Shown here in pieces: positions 30,421-37,556 of a stretch of 45,120 bases of DNA (position 1 is the first letter of the stretch; the number at the start of each line of letters is the position of its first letter). The position numbers were made by a program, and so were the translations under genes. The notes under the pieces were generated by a model. It had not been told where the DNA came from. It searched no databases and worked only from the letters and a program-made list of their open reading frames with translations. Source of the stretch: an uncultured Verrucomicrobiota bacterium (GTDB taxonomy: Bacteria; Verrucomicrobiota; Verrucomicrobiia; Opitutales; Seribacteraceae); contig CACMQL010000013.1 of the NCBI GenBank assembly GCA_902615835.1, forward strand, positions 1-45,120, in the 5' to 3' direction.

Positions 30421-31677
30421 TTATTTGTCAGATAAGAGAGCCCGAAGATCATCCGCAGAAACCCCTGAAAACTCTTCAAAAGTCAGCGGATCTCCGTTCG
30501 CAATGGCCGATGGAGTCCGATCGACCAAACGGTTCCAATTTTCCTCATCAAGCGATTCAACCAGAAGGGCAAATGCATTTCCCGATTCCTGGGCTGGCAA
30601 GTATTTTCGGCTCATCGCGGCAATACTTTTTAACATGTTCAGGTAGGGCGAGAGTGCGGTGGTGGTCGATTCAGCCTCACTGTCTATCCAGGCAATCGCT
30701 GACTTGGCGATGCCGTTGGGATTTTGCAGTTCACTTCTCAGCAACAGTTCGACATCAAATGCAAAACCATACTCCAGGCAGTCCTCCACCACTGCTTTTA
30801 CCATGCTTGCCCGGAAACCCTTAAATCCGCACTGAGTATCAACAACCTCACCTAAAGCAGGCGAAAGCATCCGTTTCCAAAAATAGATAAATAGCTTGCC
30901 GCGGACATTTCGCGTGCCTTGCTTGACCACGATAGAGTTTACCTCCCGGCGGGAACCGATCGCGACATCCTTACCTTGGTTGAGTATAGGATCAACCAAC
31001 AAGCCAACCTGTCCAAGATGAGTCGATAGGTCGGCGTCTGTAAATACAATAACATGATCGCCTTCTGGATCCTTATTGGAGGCATTCCACATCCCATAAA
31101 TTATGGAACCCCCCTTTCTACTCTCGTCGGTGGAGGATAGTCCGGCCGATACCGGCAATTTCTTTTCTATGGCATCCGACAATCGTAACACACTGACTTC
31201 CCCGTAGCCCTCTTCCCGGGCAAGATTCTCGATTATATCTCCACATTTTTCCGGACAACCATCATCCACTGCGGTCATGTGCCAGTGGAAATGTTCGGAT
31301 GCTCCCCCCAGCCAGTTTAATTGAGCCACTTTTCTGCGTAGAAAGTCCTCCCCAGATGGATGTTCCTCCGGTCTAAGAATTCGATTATTTTCCTTGTAAG
31401 CTGCAAATACAACATCGACATGAAGGGGTTGGGAAAGTTCCGTAATTACCTGTCGTGACCGGGCTAGCTTGGCTCCCAAGTGCAGGGCGAGTGGAACTTG
31501 ATCGGAATGTTGCACAAGCATATTCTCCGCCTCCTCCGGTGAAATTCCGGATTTATCTTCCAATATGGAAACAGCCGCCTGCTGCACGAATTCTTGATGA
31601 TCAGGGATGGTTGCCGAAAACTCCGGTGGAGAACTCTTGGCCAGTTTGGAAAGATGATTGGGTAACTGCGGGATCAT
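30421..31677 (-). CDS. GT2-family glycosyltransferase
   Basis: 418 residues from ATG 31677; GTG at 31683 is an alternative. The N-terminal 90 residues are helical and acidic. A GT-A domain follows: VDVVFAAYKENNRI, HMTAVDDGCPEKCG, VIVFTDADLSTHLGQ (metal-binding D-x-D) and VAIGSRREVNS, then VVDTQCGFKGFRASMV, which resembles dolichyl-phosphate-sugar synthase acceptor loops. The C-terminus adds about 80 residues of unknown role. There is no membrane anchor. The gene lies between two direct repeats and may be an insertion. Confidence 0.78.
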   Translation of the reverse strand: MIPQLPNHLSKLAKSSPPEFSATIPDHQEFVQQAAVSILEDKSGISPEEAENMLVQHSDQVPLALHLGAKLARSRQVITELSQPLHVDVVFAAYKENNRILRPEEHPSGEDFLRRKVAQLNWLGGASEHFHWHMTAVDDGCPEKCGDIIENLAREEGYGEVSVLRLSDAIEKKLPVSAGLSSTDESRKGGSIIYGMWNASNKDPEGDHVIVFTDADLSTHLGQVGLLVDPILNQGKDVAIGSRREVNSIVVKQGTRNVRGKLFIYFWKRMLSPALGEVVDTQCGFKGFRASMVKAVVEDCLEYGFAFDVELLLRSELQNPNGIAKSAIAWIDSEAESTTTALSPYLNMLKSIAAMSRKYLPAQESGNAFALLVESLDEENWNRLVDRTPSAIANGDPLTFEEFSGVSADDLRALLSDK

Positions 31678-31799
31678 GCTCACAAGAAATATTATTTCTA
31701 TAAATTCATATGAAATTCACTGGCTCATCCGAACAACAAGCGAAAGTGCAAAAATAAGTAATTTTCATTACTCACTTAAAGTTATGAGTCTATCCACAA

Positions 31800-31838
31800 T
31801 CAAGAAAGAAAAACGAGGCCAAGACATAGAATCTTCAT
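31800..31838 (-). pseudogene. Truncated signal-peptide start resembling the hydrolase gene
   Basis: Reads ATG AAG ATT..., giving MKILCLGLVFLS then TGA. It matches the first residues of the 30256 hydrolase (MKISSLSLLFL) and sits at the same 40-base distance from the preceding stop. Beyond the TGA no similarity remains. Confidence 0.55.
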
Positions 31839-31980
31839 ACTCTCTCCCCTACGCTTACCCACATAGGTTGGCAACCGCTTACCTCTGTCTGGAATCTTCC
31901 CGGGTCGGGCGGAGATTAAGAATGATTCCGAAACGCGGTTTCAATTCCTCCGCCAGGTCCCAGCCAAACCGTCGACTGAT
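31806..31980 (-). repeat. Direct repeat copy R (175 bp), upstream side of the GT2 gene
   Basis: Gapless partner of 30224-30398, in the same orientation. It covers the last 33 codons and stop of the 208-residue gene, a 40-base spacer and the dead MKIL start. The spacer contains GGTTGCCAACC, a near-perfect inverted repeat (5-bp arms around C) that is partly kept in copy L. Confidence 0.75.
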
Positions 31981-32505
31981 CAGTAACACACTACGACCCG
32001 GATTCTTGGGAAATCCATCATTGTTGTACTGAAACCCCTCCCATCGGCTCAGATGGTTACGGTCAAACCAATCCCATACCCGCAAGGCTTTAAACAGATC
32101 ATAAGCCATCGCTGAGGGTGTGGGACACCTGTAAGGTTCCCCCAAATGATTCTCTCCCACCGGCTCACTCAGGTCCTGCAGTTCGATACAGTGATCATAG
32201 TCCCATAGCCGGTTGCGTAGATTGGTAAACTTCTTCGGGGGCAAAACTCCCGTCAGGTTAAATGCCTGCAACCATTCCTTTTCCGTCTCGGGCAAATGCC
32301 CCAGTTCCTGAGCAAGTACGCCCGCCCAGGTCTGTCTCTTCTTCTTGCGGATCTTACGGTTACTTACCGATATATTGCAATAGTTCTGGTAAAACCCACC
32401 CGTTAACCGCAGAGGCTCCTCGACCCCCCACAAATCCTTCAGGCGGTTTACATCCTCCAGTATTTCTTCTTCCAGTGCTGTTTTCTTCATCTGCATTTCT
32501 TTCAT
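31879..32505 (-). CDS. Hypothetical protein, family with a local decayed paralog
   Basis: 208 residues. The start is one of three close ATGs (32505, 32496, 32490); the first is given. Soluble and basic, with a helical N-terminus (ALEEEILEDVNRLKDLWG), a lysine-rich stretch (RKIRKKKRQTWAGVLAQELG) and a Trp-rich end (VWDWFDRNHLSRWEGF). No family recognised. A 33-codon C-terminal copy survives at 30297-30398. It follows the 257-residue gene on the same strand after 26 bp, so the two may form an operon. Confidence 0.62.
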   Translation of the reverse strand: MKEMQMKKTALEEEILEDVNRLKDLWGVEEPLRLTGGFYQNYCNISVSNRKIRKKKRQTWAGVLAQELGHLPETEKEWLQAFNLTGVLPPKKFTNLRNRLWDYDHCIELQDLSEPVGENHLGEPYRCPTPSAMAYDLFKALRVWDWFDRNHLSRWEGFQYNNDGFPKNPGRSVLLISRRFGWDLAEELKPRFGIILNLRPTREDSRQR

Positions 32506-32531
32506 TTATTTACCAATAAACAAGTTCTACT

Positions 32532-33305
32532 TCACTCCTCTTCCTCGTCTTGCTCCAGAAAAGCGATCTCCTCACCGTCGTCATTATATCCCCAGCTTAC
32601 CTCTTCCCGCCAGGCCCAGGGATCCTCTACAATACCGGAATCAATCACTCCCTCCCATCCCTGCAAATACATCGCATCCCACTCCCAGTGACTCACAATT
32701 ACTGACTTTAATTCCTTCTCCACCGAAGCTCCCTCAGGCAGATGCCCGATCGCCAAATCCAAATACCCCTCGACTTCCGGAGTGTCATAGGAAACCGTCA
32801 CCACATATCTTTCATAATACGGAATCCATGATATGTAATATTTCAAGGGCCAGGAAAACCCCGGACCCGAACTTGCCCAGTTGATTGAAAGGACATGGAC
32901 GGGATCACTGCGATATCCCCGCTCAGGCAAGACACTCTCATTCTCCGACTGTCGTGTATGAAAGACGCCCCCCTCTCCATACCCACCCCATGTCGGGAGA
33001 TTTTCCCGGACCGGTGCCAGGGCAATTCGGGCTACTGCATTATCGATCGCTCGGTAGTCTTCCCCCCTATAACTTTTCCGGCATCCAATTCCCTCGGTTG
33101 CCTCGTCATATTCTGAATCCTTTTCAATGATTTCCTTCGGATGATAGGCTCTCGCTTCCTCCGGCAATTTTTCCTGCAGGTCAAAATATTCTGCCAGAAT
33201 CGCATGCTCCCGCGGAAAGAAATTTTCAATCCTGGATGCAAGATTCCCTGCTGCGTTCTTGTCTATTTTTTTTTGAATTCGTGAAGTGCTCATGGGAACA
33301 AGCAT
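32532..33305 (-). CDS. Hypothetical acidic protein
   Basis: 257 residues from ATG 33305 (a second ATG, four codons on, also fits). No signal peptide. The middle is rich in Trp and Tyr (INWASSGPGFSWPLKYYISW, YYERYVVTVSYDTPEVEGYLD), suggesting a beta-rich globular domain, and the C-terminus is a run of Glu/Asp (FLEQDEEEE). Unknown family. A 17-bp element shared with the toxin-antitoxin promoter region lies 35 bp upstream. Confidence 0.6.
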   Translation of the reverse strand: MLVPMSTSRIQKKIDKNAAGNLASRIENFFPREHAILAEYFDLQEKLPEEARAYHPKEIIEKDSEYDEATEGIGCRKSYRGEDYRAIDNAVARIALAPVRENLPTWGGYGEGGVFHTRQSENESVLPERGYRSDPVHVLSINWASSGPGFSWPLKYYISWIPYYERYVVTVSYDTPEVEGYLDLAIGHLPEGASVEKELKSVIVSHWEWDAMYLQGWEGVIDSGIVEDPWAWREEVSWGYNDDGEEIAFLEQDEEEE

Positions 33306-33339
33306 GCACCCACGGAAATTATTTATCCACCTAGACAGA

Positions 33340-33356
33340 TGTCATAAGTGTCATAA
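33340..33356 (+). promoter_or_regulatory. 17-bp element, copy 1 (tandem TGTCATAA boxes)
   Basis: TGTCATAAGTGTCATAA, two TGTCATAA boxes spaced by one G. It lies 35 bp before the start of the 257-residue gene and is a perfect inverted copy of 34325-34341. Reads like a repressor site; function inferred from position only. Confidence 0.5.
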
Positions 33357-33391
33357 ATGCGGTGCGTAAATTTTTAGGCTGAACAGTACCC

Positions 33392-33472
33392 TTAGTCGTA
33401 TACTTTTTTTCGATGGGATACCCGCGTAATAAGAACCTGCTTCTCAATTCTTTTCAGTTCTTGGAAGAACAT
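33392..33472 (-). pseudogene. Remnant of a RelE/ParE-type toxin (C-terminus only)
   Basis: A 26-residue frame whose end, VLITRVSHRKKVYD, matches the closing strand of RelE-family toxins (hydrophobic strand, then R-V-x-H-R-x-x-V-Y). The N-terminal about 60 residues are gone. It lies 16 bp after the stop of the antitoxin remnant, the usual order antitoxin then toxin. Nonfunctional. Confidence 0.55.
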
Positions 33473-33488
33473 TTTCTTGAAAGTAATT

Positions 33489-33716
33489 TCAAACATCCAA
33501 ACTCTTCTTCATATCTTTCATGGAAACCACCGGATCGGTAGAATCCTTGAAGCGGTCCAAGGCAATCTGCAGGTCAGCCTGTTCTTTAAGATATGATTTT
33601 AAGGCCTGCTGGATATGAAAAGAACGCGAACGCTCCGTAGATTTGGCCACCTCATCAAGTTCCCTGGCAAGATGTTCAGATATACGAACGGAAAGAGATG
33701 TATTAATTTGTAATAA
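33489..33716 (-). pseudogene. Ribbon-helix-helix antitoxin, start codon lost
   Basis: The frame gives INTSLSVRISEHLARELDEV, then STERSRSFHIQQALKSYL and a DLQIALDRFKD linker: a clear RHH (CopG/ParD-like) DNA-binding domain with a toxin-binding tail, about 72 residues. The frame is intact to its TGA, but there is no ATG, GTG or TTG at the expected beginning; only ATT or ATA codons are found there. Either a rare start is used or the gene is dead. Its toxin downstream is truncated, which favours decay. Confidence 0.6.
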
Positions 33717-33769
33717 TTGTATTACGTTGAATACATTCGCAAGAAGAATAAAGGGTCACCTATAAGTTC

Positions 33770-33780
33770 TATGACACTTA
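33770..33780 (-). promoter_or_regulatory. Partial copy of the TGTCATAA element
   Basis: Reads TAAGTGTCATA on the minus strand, about 55 bp before the RHH remnant. It matches 11 bases of the 17-bp element found at 33340 and 34325. Confidence 0.35.
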
Positions 33781-33805
33781 AGGTTAGTGGATATGTTGAG
33801 TAGTT

Positions 33806-34075
33806 TCAGCCAAACAGTTCACTATGACTACCAGTCCTCACTAAAATTAATTCCGTAGGAGTCAGCTTGTAAATCATTAACCAATCTGGCTCGATATGGC
33901 ATTCTCGAAAATCTTTATATTTTCCAATGAGAAAGTGATCTCGATTTTTCGAAGGTAGATCATTTCCTTGTACTAATAGCTCTATTACTAAACGAAGTTT
34001 ATTTAGATCTTTCCCGGAAGATTTAAGTTTTTTGTAGTCTTTCTTGAATCTACTTTTACGAACAAGCAAAAGCAT
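33806..34075 (-). CDS. YafQ-family mRNA interferase toxin
   Basis: 89 residues. The RelE-fold catalytic set of YafQ is intact: the His in SKNRDHFLIG, the His and Asp-Trp in ECHIEPDWLMIYK, and the closing GSHSELFG. In E. coli YafQ the equivalent residues cleave ribosome-bound mRNA at AAA codons. Its start overlaps the antitoxin stop by one base (TGATG), so the pair is translationally coupled. The partner is not of the DinJ type, unlike the second YafQ at 36190. Confidence 0.85.
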   Translation of the reverse strand: MLLLVRKSRFKKDYKKLKSSGKDLNKLRLVIELLVQGNDLPSKNRDHFLIGKYKDFRECHIEPDWLMIYKLTPTELILVRTGSHSELFG

Positions 34076-34254
34076 CAGCTCTCAAGTTCGCTAAAAAGAG
34101 CATCCACTGAATTGAATCTTTGGAGGGTATCAGACGGTTCGTCTATTGCCTGAACAGTTTCTTCGTTGGGAATAGTACGAATATACTCTATAACCTTTAC
34201 TTGTTCATCCGCAGGCAAGAGTTTGATTTCATCAATTATTTTGGCTGCATCCAT
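34075..34254 (-). CDS. Antitoxin partner of YafQ (non-DinJ)
   Basis: 59 residues from ATG 34254 (a TTG at 34302 would add 16). The start MDAAKIIDEIKLLPADEQVKVIEYI is the two-helix pattern of a group of small antitoxins (DUF2281-like), followed by an acidic toxin-binding tail with the end VDALFSELES. No ribbon-helix-helix is seen, so its way of binding DNA is unclear. A 17-bp repeated element stands 71 bp upstream, a candidate autoregulation site. Confidence 0.7.
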   Translation of the reverse strand: MDAAKIIDEIKLLPADEQVKVIEYIRTIPNEETVQAIDEPSDTLQRFNSVDALFSELES

Positions 34255-34324
34255 CTTAATATTCTGATCAAGAAATTGATTTTTTGCAAGAGTTGATACC
34301 AAACCCTACTGGCAAGGCTTGTGA

Positions 34325-34341
34325 TTATGACACTTATGACA
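34325..34341 (-). promoter_or_regulatory. 17-bp element, copy 2, upstream of the YafQ antitoxin
   Basis: On the minus strand the same TGTCATAAGTGTCATAA as copy 1, an exact match over 17 bases. It lies before the antitoxin gene and within 50 bp of the divergent GYF-like gene start. Confidence 0.55.
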
Positions 34342-34386
34342 GGAGGCTGAGTAGAATTTCGTCAGCCCATCCTTTAGGTTTAGGGC

Positions 34387-34827
34387 ATGAAGTTGATCAA
34401 TCAATGTCTCTCCCGGGAGGATGCATCCATCCTCTGCCAAAACATTAGTTTGATCGAACAGACCCGTCCACGGGTCAAGGAAATCCTGCAAATCGAGGGC
34501 GAACTTCGGGATAGTAAACTCGCCAACCATGTGGCCTCCCAGCTACTGAGGGGAAATGTAATACGGGTCGACAACCAGCGGATGAAAGTGAGTAACCATT
34601 CATCCGATGAATTTCCGGACCTTGCCTGGGAACCCGTGGAAATCGATCGGCTTGAAATTTATTATGTCACCGGCGACCGGGAACATGCTCATGGACCCAT
34701 TGATCTCGATGAACTCGAGGAAGTGCTTCCCGAACTGGATATCTATGATACCTGCGTCTTCTACCGGGAGTTGATCGAGTGGAAATCACTCGCCGAACTT
34801 AAGCACAATTACCTGCCCACCGGGTAG
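34387..34827 (+). CDS. Small protein with degenerate GYF_2-like domain
   Basis: 146 residues. The N-terminal 75 look like a winged-helix fragment (REDASILCQNISLIEQTRPR, ELRDSKLANHVASQLLRGNVI). The C-terminal 50 residues (IYYVTGDREHAHGPIDLDEL, then DTCVFYRELIEWKSLAELK) follow the pattern of the bacterial GYF_2 domain: a tyrosine strand, a Gly-Pro, a helix, then a Val-x-x-x-x-x-x-Trp-x-x-Leu end. Such domains bind proline-rich peptides or sit on membrane proteins. Here it is a stand-alone soluble protein. Confidence 0.5.
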   Translation: MKLINQCLSREDASILCQNISLIEQTRPRVKEILQIEGELRDSKLANHVASQLLRGNVIRVDNQRMKVSNHSSDEFPDLAWEPVEIDRLEIYYVTGDREHAHGPIDLDELEEVLPELDIYDTCVFYRELIEWKSLAELKHNYLPTG

Positions 34828-34882
34828 CTTCCTTACTCACCTTAAATAACAAATCATCATTAAACACAAAGAGGACAAAACG

Positions 34883-35154
34883 ATGATAAATAAAGAAAAC
34901 GAAAATCAGGAATCAGAGGAACCGGGAAATAACAGAGGACTGGAATTTGGAGAATCGGTGGGTTGTCCATTTTCAATGACAGTTACCCCTTGTTCCTTGC
35001 TTATGATCTCACCCGGAATCTTCCTGAAGAGCCATTGTCAGAAGAAAAAGAGGAGATAGAAAAACCAGCCAGTTATCTGGATGACCCCGAAGCCTTAAAT
35101 GCGATCGAACAATTCAAATCCTACGCGACCAAGATCAGACCTCCGATGGAGTAA
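34883..35154 (+). pseudogene. Small acidic protein gene with a probable one-base frameshift
   Basis: ATG 34883 has a strong AAAGAGGA ribosome site, but its frame (27 acidic residues, then nonsense-like CPFSMTVTP) ends at about 35061. A second frame, starting only at a TTG (34963) with no ribosome site, carries the better-looking remainder (LAYDLTRNLPEEPLSEEKEE, then DDPEALNAIEQFKSYATKI). The two frames overlap at 34933-34970; a one-base shift there joins them into one 90-residue acidic protein. Either a recent mutation, programmed frameshifting or a sequence error. Family unknown. Confidence 0.5.
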
Positions 35155-35194
35155 GCCTTGGAGTCACCAAAATACAAACCTGACAGATTAGACA

Positions 35195-35224
35195 ACCGAT
35201 GAGTACTTATCAGTACTCATCGGT
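35195..35224. terminator. Perfect 12-bp hairpin between convergent genes
   Basis: ACCGATGAGTAC, loop TTATCA, GTACTCATCGGT. It overlaps the last codons and stop of the YwqK-like gene (35210) and lies 41 bp after the stop of the frameshifted acidic gene. Likely a bidirectional terminator, though no long T-run follows on either strand. Confidence 0.6.
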
Positions 35225-35896
35225 GCTGTTATCTCCGTCGTCTTCGTCATCTTCTAAACCCTTAAATTCGTCGGGAAGTTCGTAAACAATATCACCATTG
35301 GAAATTTCCGAGCGACTCTTAAGATCACCGTTATCTTCATAACTTAGCCAGTATCCAAAGCCCGCACTCACGCCCGACTCGGGACAAAGCGTACCATCCG
35401 GTTTCCACACCGTAAGGTTTAGGGCATATCCATCCAGAAAATCACCTGCCGTACTCATCCTACCATTTTCATACCACTCCCACCACTTGCCATGTTTCTT
35501 GCCGTGCCGATAGTGTCCTTGAAAGGAAGTTACTCCATTCTCGTACCATTCCATCCAACGTCCGTGCATTCTTCCCTTATGCCAATGCCATATACGCTTC
35601 AAACTCCCATCTGGATACCACTGTATTTGCTGACCATGCTGGTAACCCCTTTCATTCGGTAATATCTCTCTCATTTTTCCATTGCTGTACCAACTCTTCG
35701 AGCCACCATGCCTAAAAAAAAGAGGGTCTTCATATGTCTGCGAGCGACTGCCATCCTTATTTAGATAAAACACCAAGTGGTGATGCCTAGTACCCTTCAC
35801 TTGTAATCTCGGTCCTGCACAAGGACCCACAAACGGGAACAACATTTGGGGAAACTTCATCTTATGCAGACTCTTCTTAAATCTATTCTTTATCAT
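35210..35896 (-). CDS. YwqK/MORN-repeat protein
   Basis: 228 residues. From residue 50 on there are about five repeats of 22-23 residues of the type W-Y-x-N-G-x-x-x-x-x-G-x-x-x-H-G (KSWYSNGKMREIL, QWYPDGSLKRIWHWHKGRMHG, EWYENGVTSFQGHYRHGKKHG, EWYENGRMSTAGDF), the MORN-like pattern of YwqK proteins. The C-terminus is highly acidic (EDDEDDGDNSTDEY). In Bacillus YwqK is the antitoxin of a contact toxin; no YwqJ-like toxin is present, so this role is not assigned. No clear signal peptide. Confidence 0.7.
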   Translation of the reverse strand: MIKNRFKKSLHKMKFPQMLFPFVGPCAGPRLQVKGTRHHHLVFYLNKDGSRSQTYEDPLFFRHGGSKSWYSNGKMREILPNERGYQHGQQIQWYPDGSLKRIWHWHKGRMHGRWMEWYENGVTSFQGHYRHGKKHGKWWEWYENGRMSTAGDFLDGYALNLTVWKPDGTLCPESGVSAGFGYWLSYEDNGDLKSRSEISNGDIVYELPDEFKGLEDDEDDGDNSTDEY

Positions 35897-35950
35897 TCAA
35901 CCAATCTTTTCCTTTCAACTTCTTTTTTACGATCTTCCCCAGATGAAATC

Positions 35951-35966
35951 ATGTCTAGCTAGACAT
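35951..35966. promoter_or_regulatory. 16-bp perfect palindrome upstream of the YwqK-like gene
   Basis: ATGTCTAGCTAGACAT, a perfect palindrome 55 bp before the ATG at 35896. It looks like a homodimeric repressor site. The rest of the intergenic stretch to 36189 is AT-rich and shows no gene. Confidence 0.45.
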
Positions 35967-36189
35967 CATCAAATGGCTAAACTCCAAATAATTATGGAAT
36001 ACAAAACCAACTATCCAATCACCACGCTGAATAGGGGGAAATTTAGAATCTAACACAGACTTTTCAGAAATCAAAAGATTCGTTTTATTTTTTTTAAAAT
36101 CTAAATGTTCACCCCTACTTTTGGCCAAAATTCATTTCGCACAATGTATAGGTTTACTGTGTGAGTGAGCTCTTAAAAAACCAAATTTC

Positions 36190-36459
36190 CTAGAACAAAT
36201 CCGAGTGGGTACCCATTCTTTCGAAAATGACCCTACCCTCTTCCAGTTTATAAATTAATAACCAGTCCGATTCTAGATGGCATTCCCTTCGTCCAACAAA
36301 ATTGCCGATCAATTTATGATCCCGATGGATTGGATCCAGCTCCTGGCCCTCAATCAAAGCCTCCGCTACCAATTTAAATTTCTCCATCCTTTTATTGCGT
36401 TTCAGGCAACGCTTTAGATCTTTTTCAAATTGCTTGGTGTAAACGGGAACCAGGCTCAT
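36190..36459 (-). CDS. yafQ: YafQ-family mRNA interferase toxin
   Basis: 89 residues, close to E. coli YafQ (92) throughout. Catalytic residues are visible: HRDHKLIGNFVGRRECH (two histidines), SDWLLIYKL (Asp-Trp) and the terminal GTHSDLF (His and Phe). It cleaves mRNA on the ribosome when its antitoxin is lost. Its start overlaps the dinJ stop (ATGA), and the operator at 36724 controls both. Confidence 0.9.
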   Translation of the reverse strand: MSLVPVYTKQFEKDLKRCLKRNKRMEKFKLVAEALIEGQELDPIHRDHKLIGNFVGRRECHLESDWLLIYKLEEGRVIFERMGTHSDLF

Positions 36460-36716
36460 AGCCCCAGTTTCTTAAACATATCCTGAGCATCCTCACAGAC
36501 AGTCAAATCCTGTCCATTATCGGTTTGTTGAAAAGTCTTGCGGGTTTTCTCATTGGGCACAACCACCTTGAAAGGCAACCCACCACTGAGTTCCACCTGT
36601 TTGTAAAAAATGCTAATCGCCTGAGAAGAATTAAGTCCAAGCTCACGAAAGATCGATTCAGCACTTGCTTTTAATTCTGGCTCTATTCGTGCCTGAACTA
36701 TGGAAGATTTACTCAT
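36456..36716 (-). CDS. dinJ: DinJ/RelB-family antitoxin
   Basis: 86 residues. The N-terminal ribbon-helix-helix reads VQARIEPELKASAESIFRELGLNSSQAISIFYKQVELSGGLPFKV, the standard DinJ pattern with the GLPF motif, followed by the toxin-wrapping C-terminus. Binds the perfect palindrome eight bases before its own start (inference) and neutralises YafQ. Order and overlap match E. coli dinJ-yafQ. Confidence 0.9.
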   Translation of the reverse strand: MSKSSIVQARIEPELKASAESIFRELGLNSSQAISIFYKQVELSGGLPFKVVVPNEKTRKTFQQTDNGQDLTVCEDAQDMFKKLGL

Positions 36717-36723
36717 ACTTTTT

Positions 36724-36743
36724 TGTACTACGATTGTAGTACA
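36724..36743. promoter_or_regulatory. dinJ operator palindrome
   Basis: TGTACTAC-GATT-GTAGTACA: 8-bp perfect arms around a 4-base centre, ending 7 bases before the dinJ ATG. Position and symmetry fit autoregulation by the ribbon-helix-helix antitoxin. Confidence 0.7.
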
Positions 36744-36926
36744 TATGCAAATTTTTATTCAAAACTTTCACCTCTACGGTTTGTAGCAAAGCCTACTTTT
36801 TACCGCCCACTTTTATGGATATAAGGGTAGAGTAAATGTGCACCAACTCCGACTTACTCAAAATCTCTAACAACTCACCCAAGGGTGCTCTCCCAGTAAA
36901 ATTGAGGGGGTTGACAGGTATGTATA

Positions 36927-37556
36927 ATGGGAGCCCATCCAAAAATACTTAATCCAAATATCTGCCTATGCTCTCTCTTCCTGAACTCTCAAACTTATAA
37001 AAACTCTCATCCTCATTTTATCAATCCCCTCGCCCGCTACTCCCCTGAAGATCGGGAGCTTGAGAAAATCAAACGCACCGCCCTATCCCCCTACCTCCAG
37101 CAACTGGAGGAACAAATGATTATCTTCAAAGATATCATCACGGTCTTTGCCGTGCTCTATGAAGTGGTGGTGGATGAGTTTGGATTCTCAGCCGAAGTCT
37201 GGCGGATGCAGCCCATGCATGTACCCGTCTATGCCGAGCACCTGGCGGAACGAAACAGCTGGGTCATTTGATGCGGATGGCCCCAGCTCCCCCTCCTGCA
37301 AGACCGCATCAACTGCATGCCCTAGGGCTGGAGTTTTTGGCCCGAAAAACGGGTTATCCAATCTGTGGAAGACAGCTTCATGCACGGCAGCTGCCTGGCC
37401 GCACAAAATGCCCTCAGAAATTCAGTTAATCTCCATAATACATTTATCTTCAAACTCAAGGTCATGGTCAGAAATACCTTTGGCCTACATATAGCAATAC
37501 CTCGCTACTGTTTGATTTTTACTAAAACCATGCCCATAGCAGCACCCTCATTTTAA
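36927..37556 (+). pseudogene. Broken gene of unknown family
   Basis: One frame (36927 onward) gives a 114-residue piece ending in TGA at 37269, then continues through a second in-frame stop near 37322 into RVIQSVEDSFMHGSCLAAQNALR. The middle has higher GC and protein-like composition (FKDIITVFAVLYEVVVDEFGF, VPVYAEHLAERNSWV) than the surrounding AT-rich sequence. No ribosome site precedes the apparent ATG. I do not recognise a family; it reads as a decayed coding remnant. The rest of the gap to 37701 shows nothing else. Confidence 0.35.
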
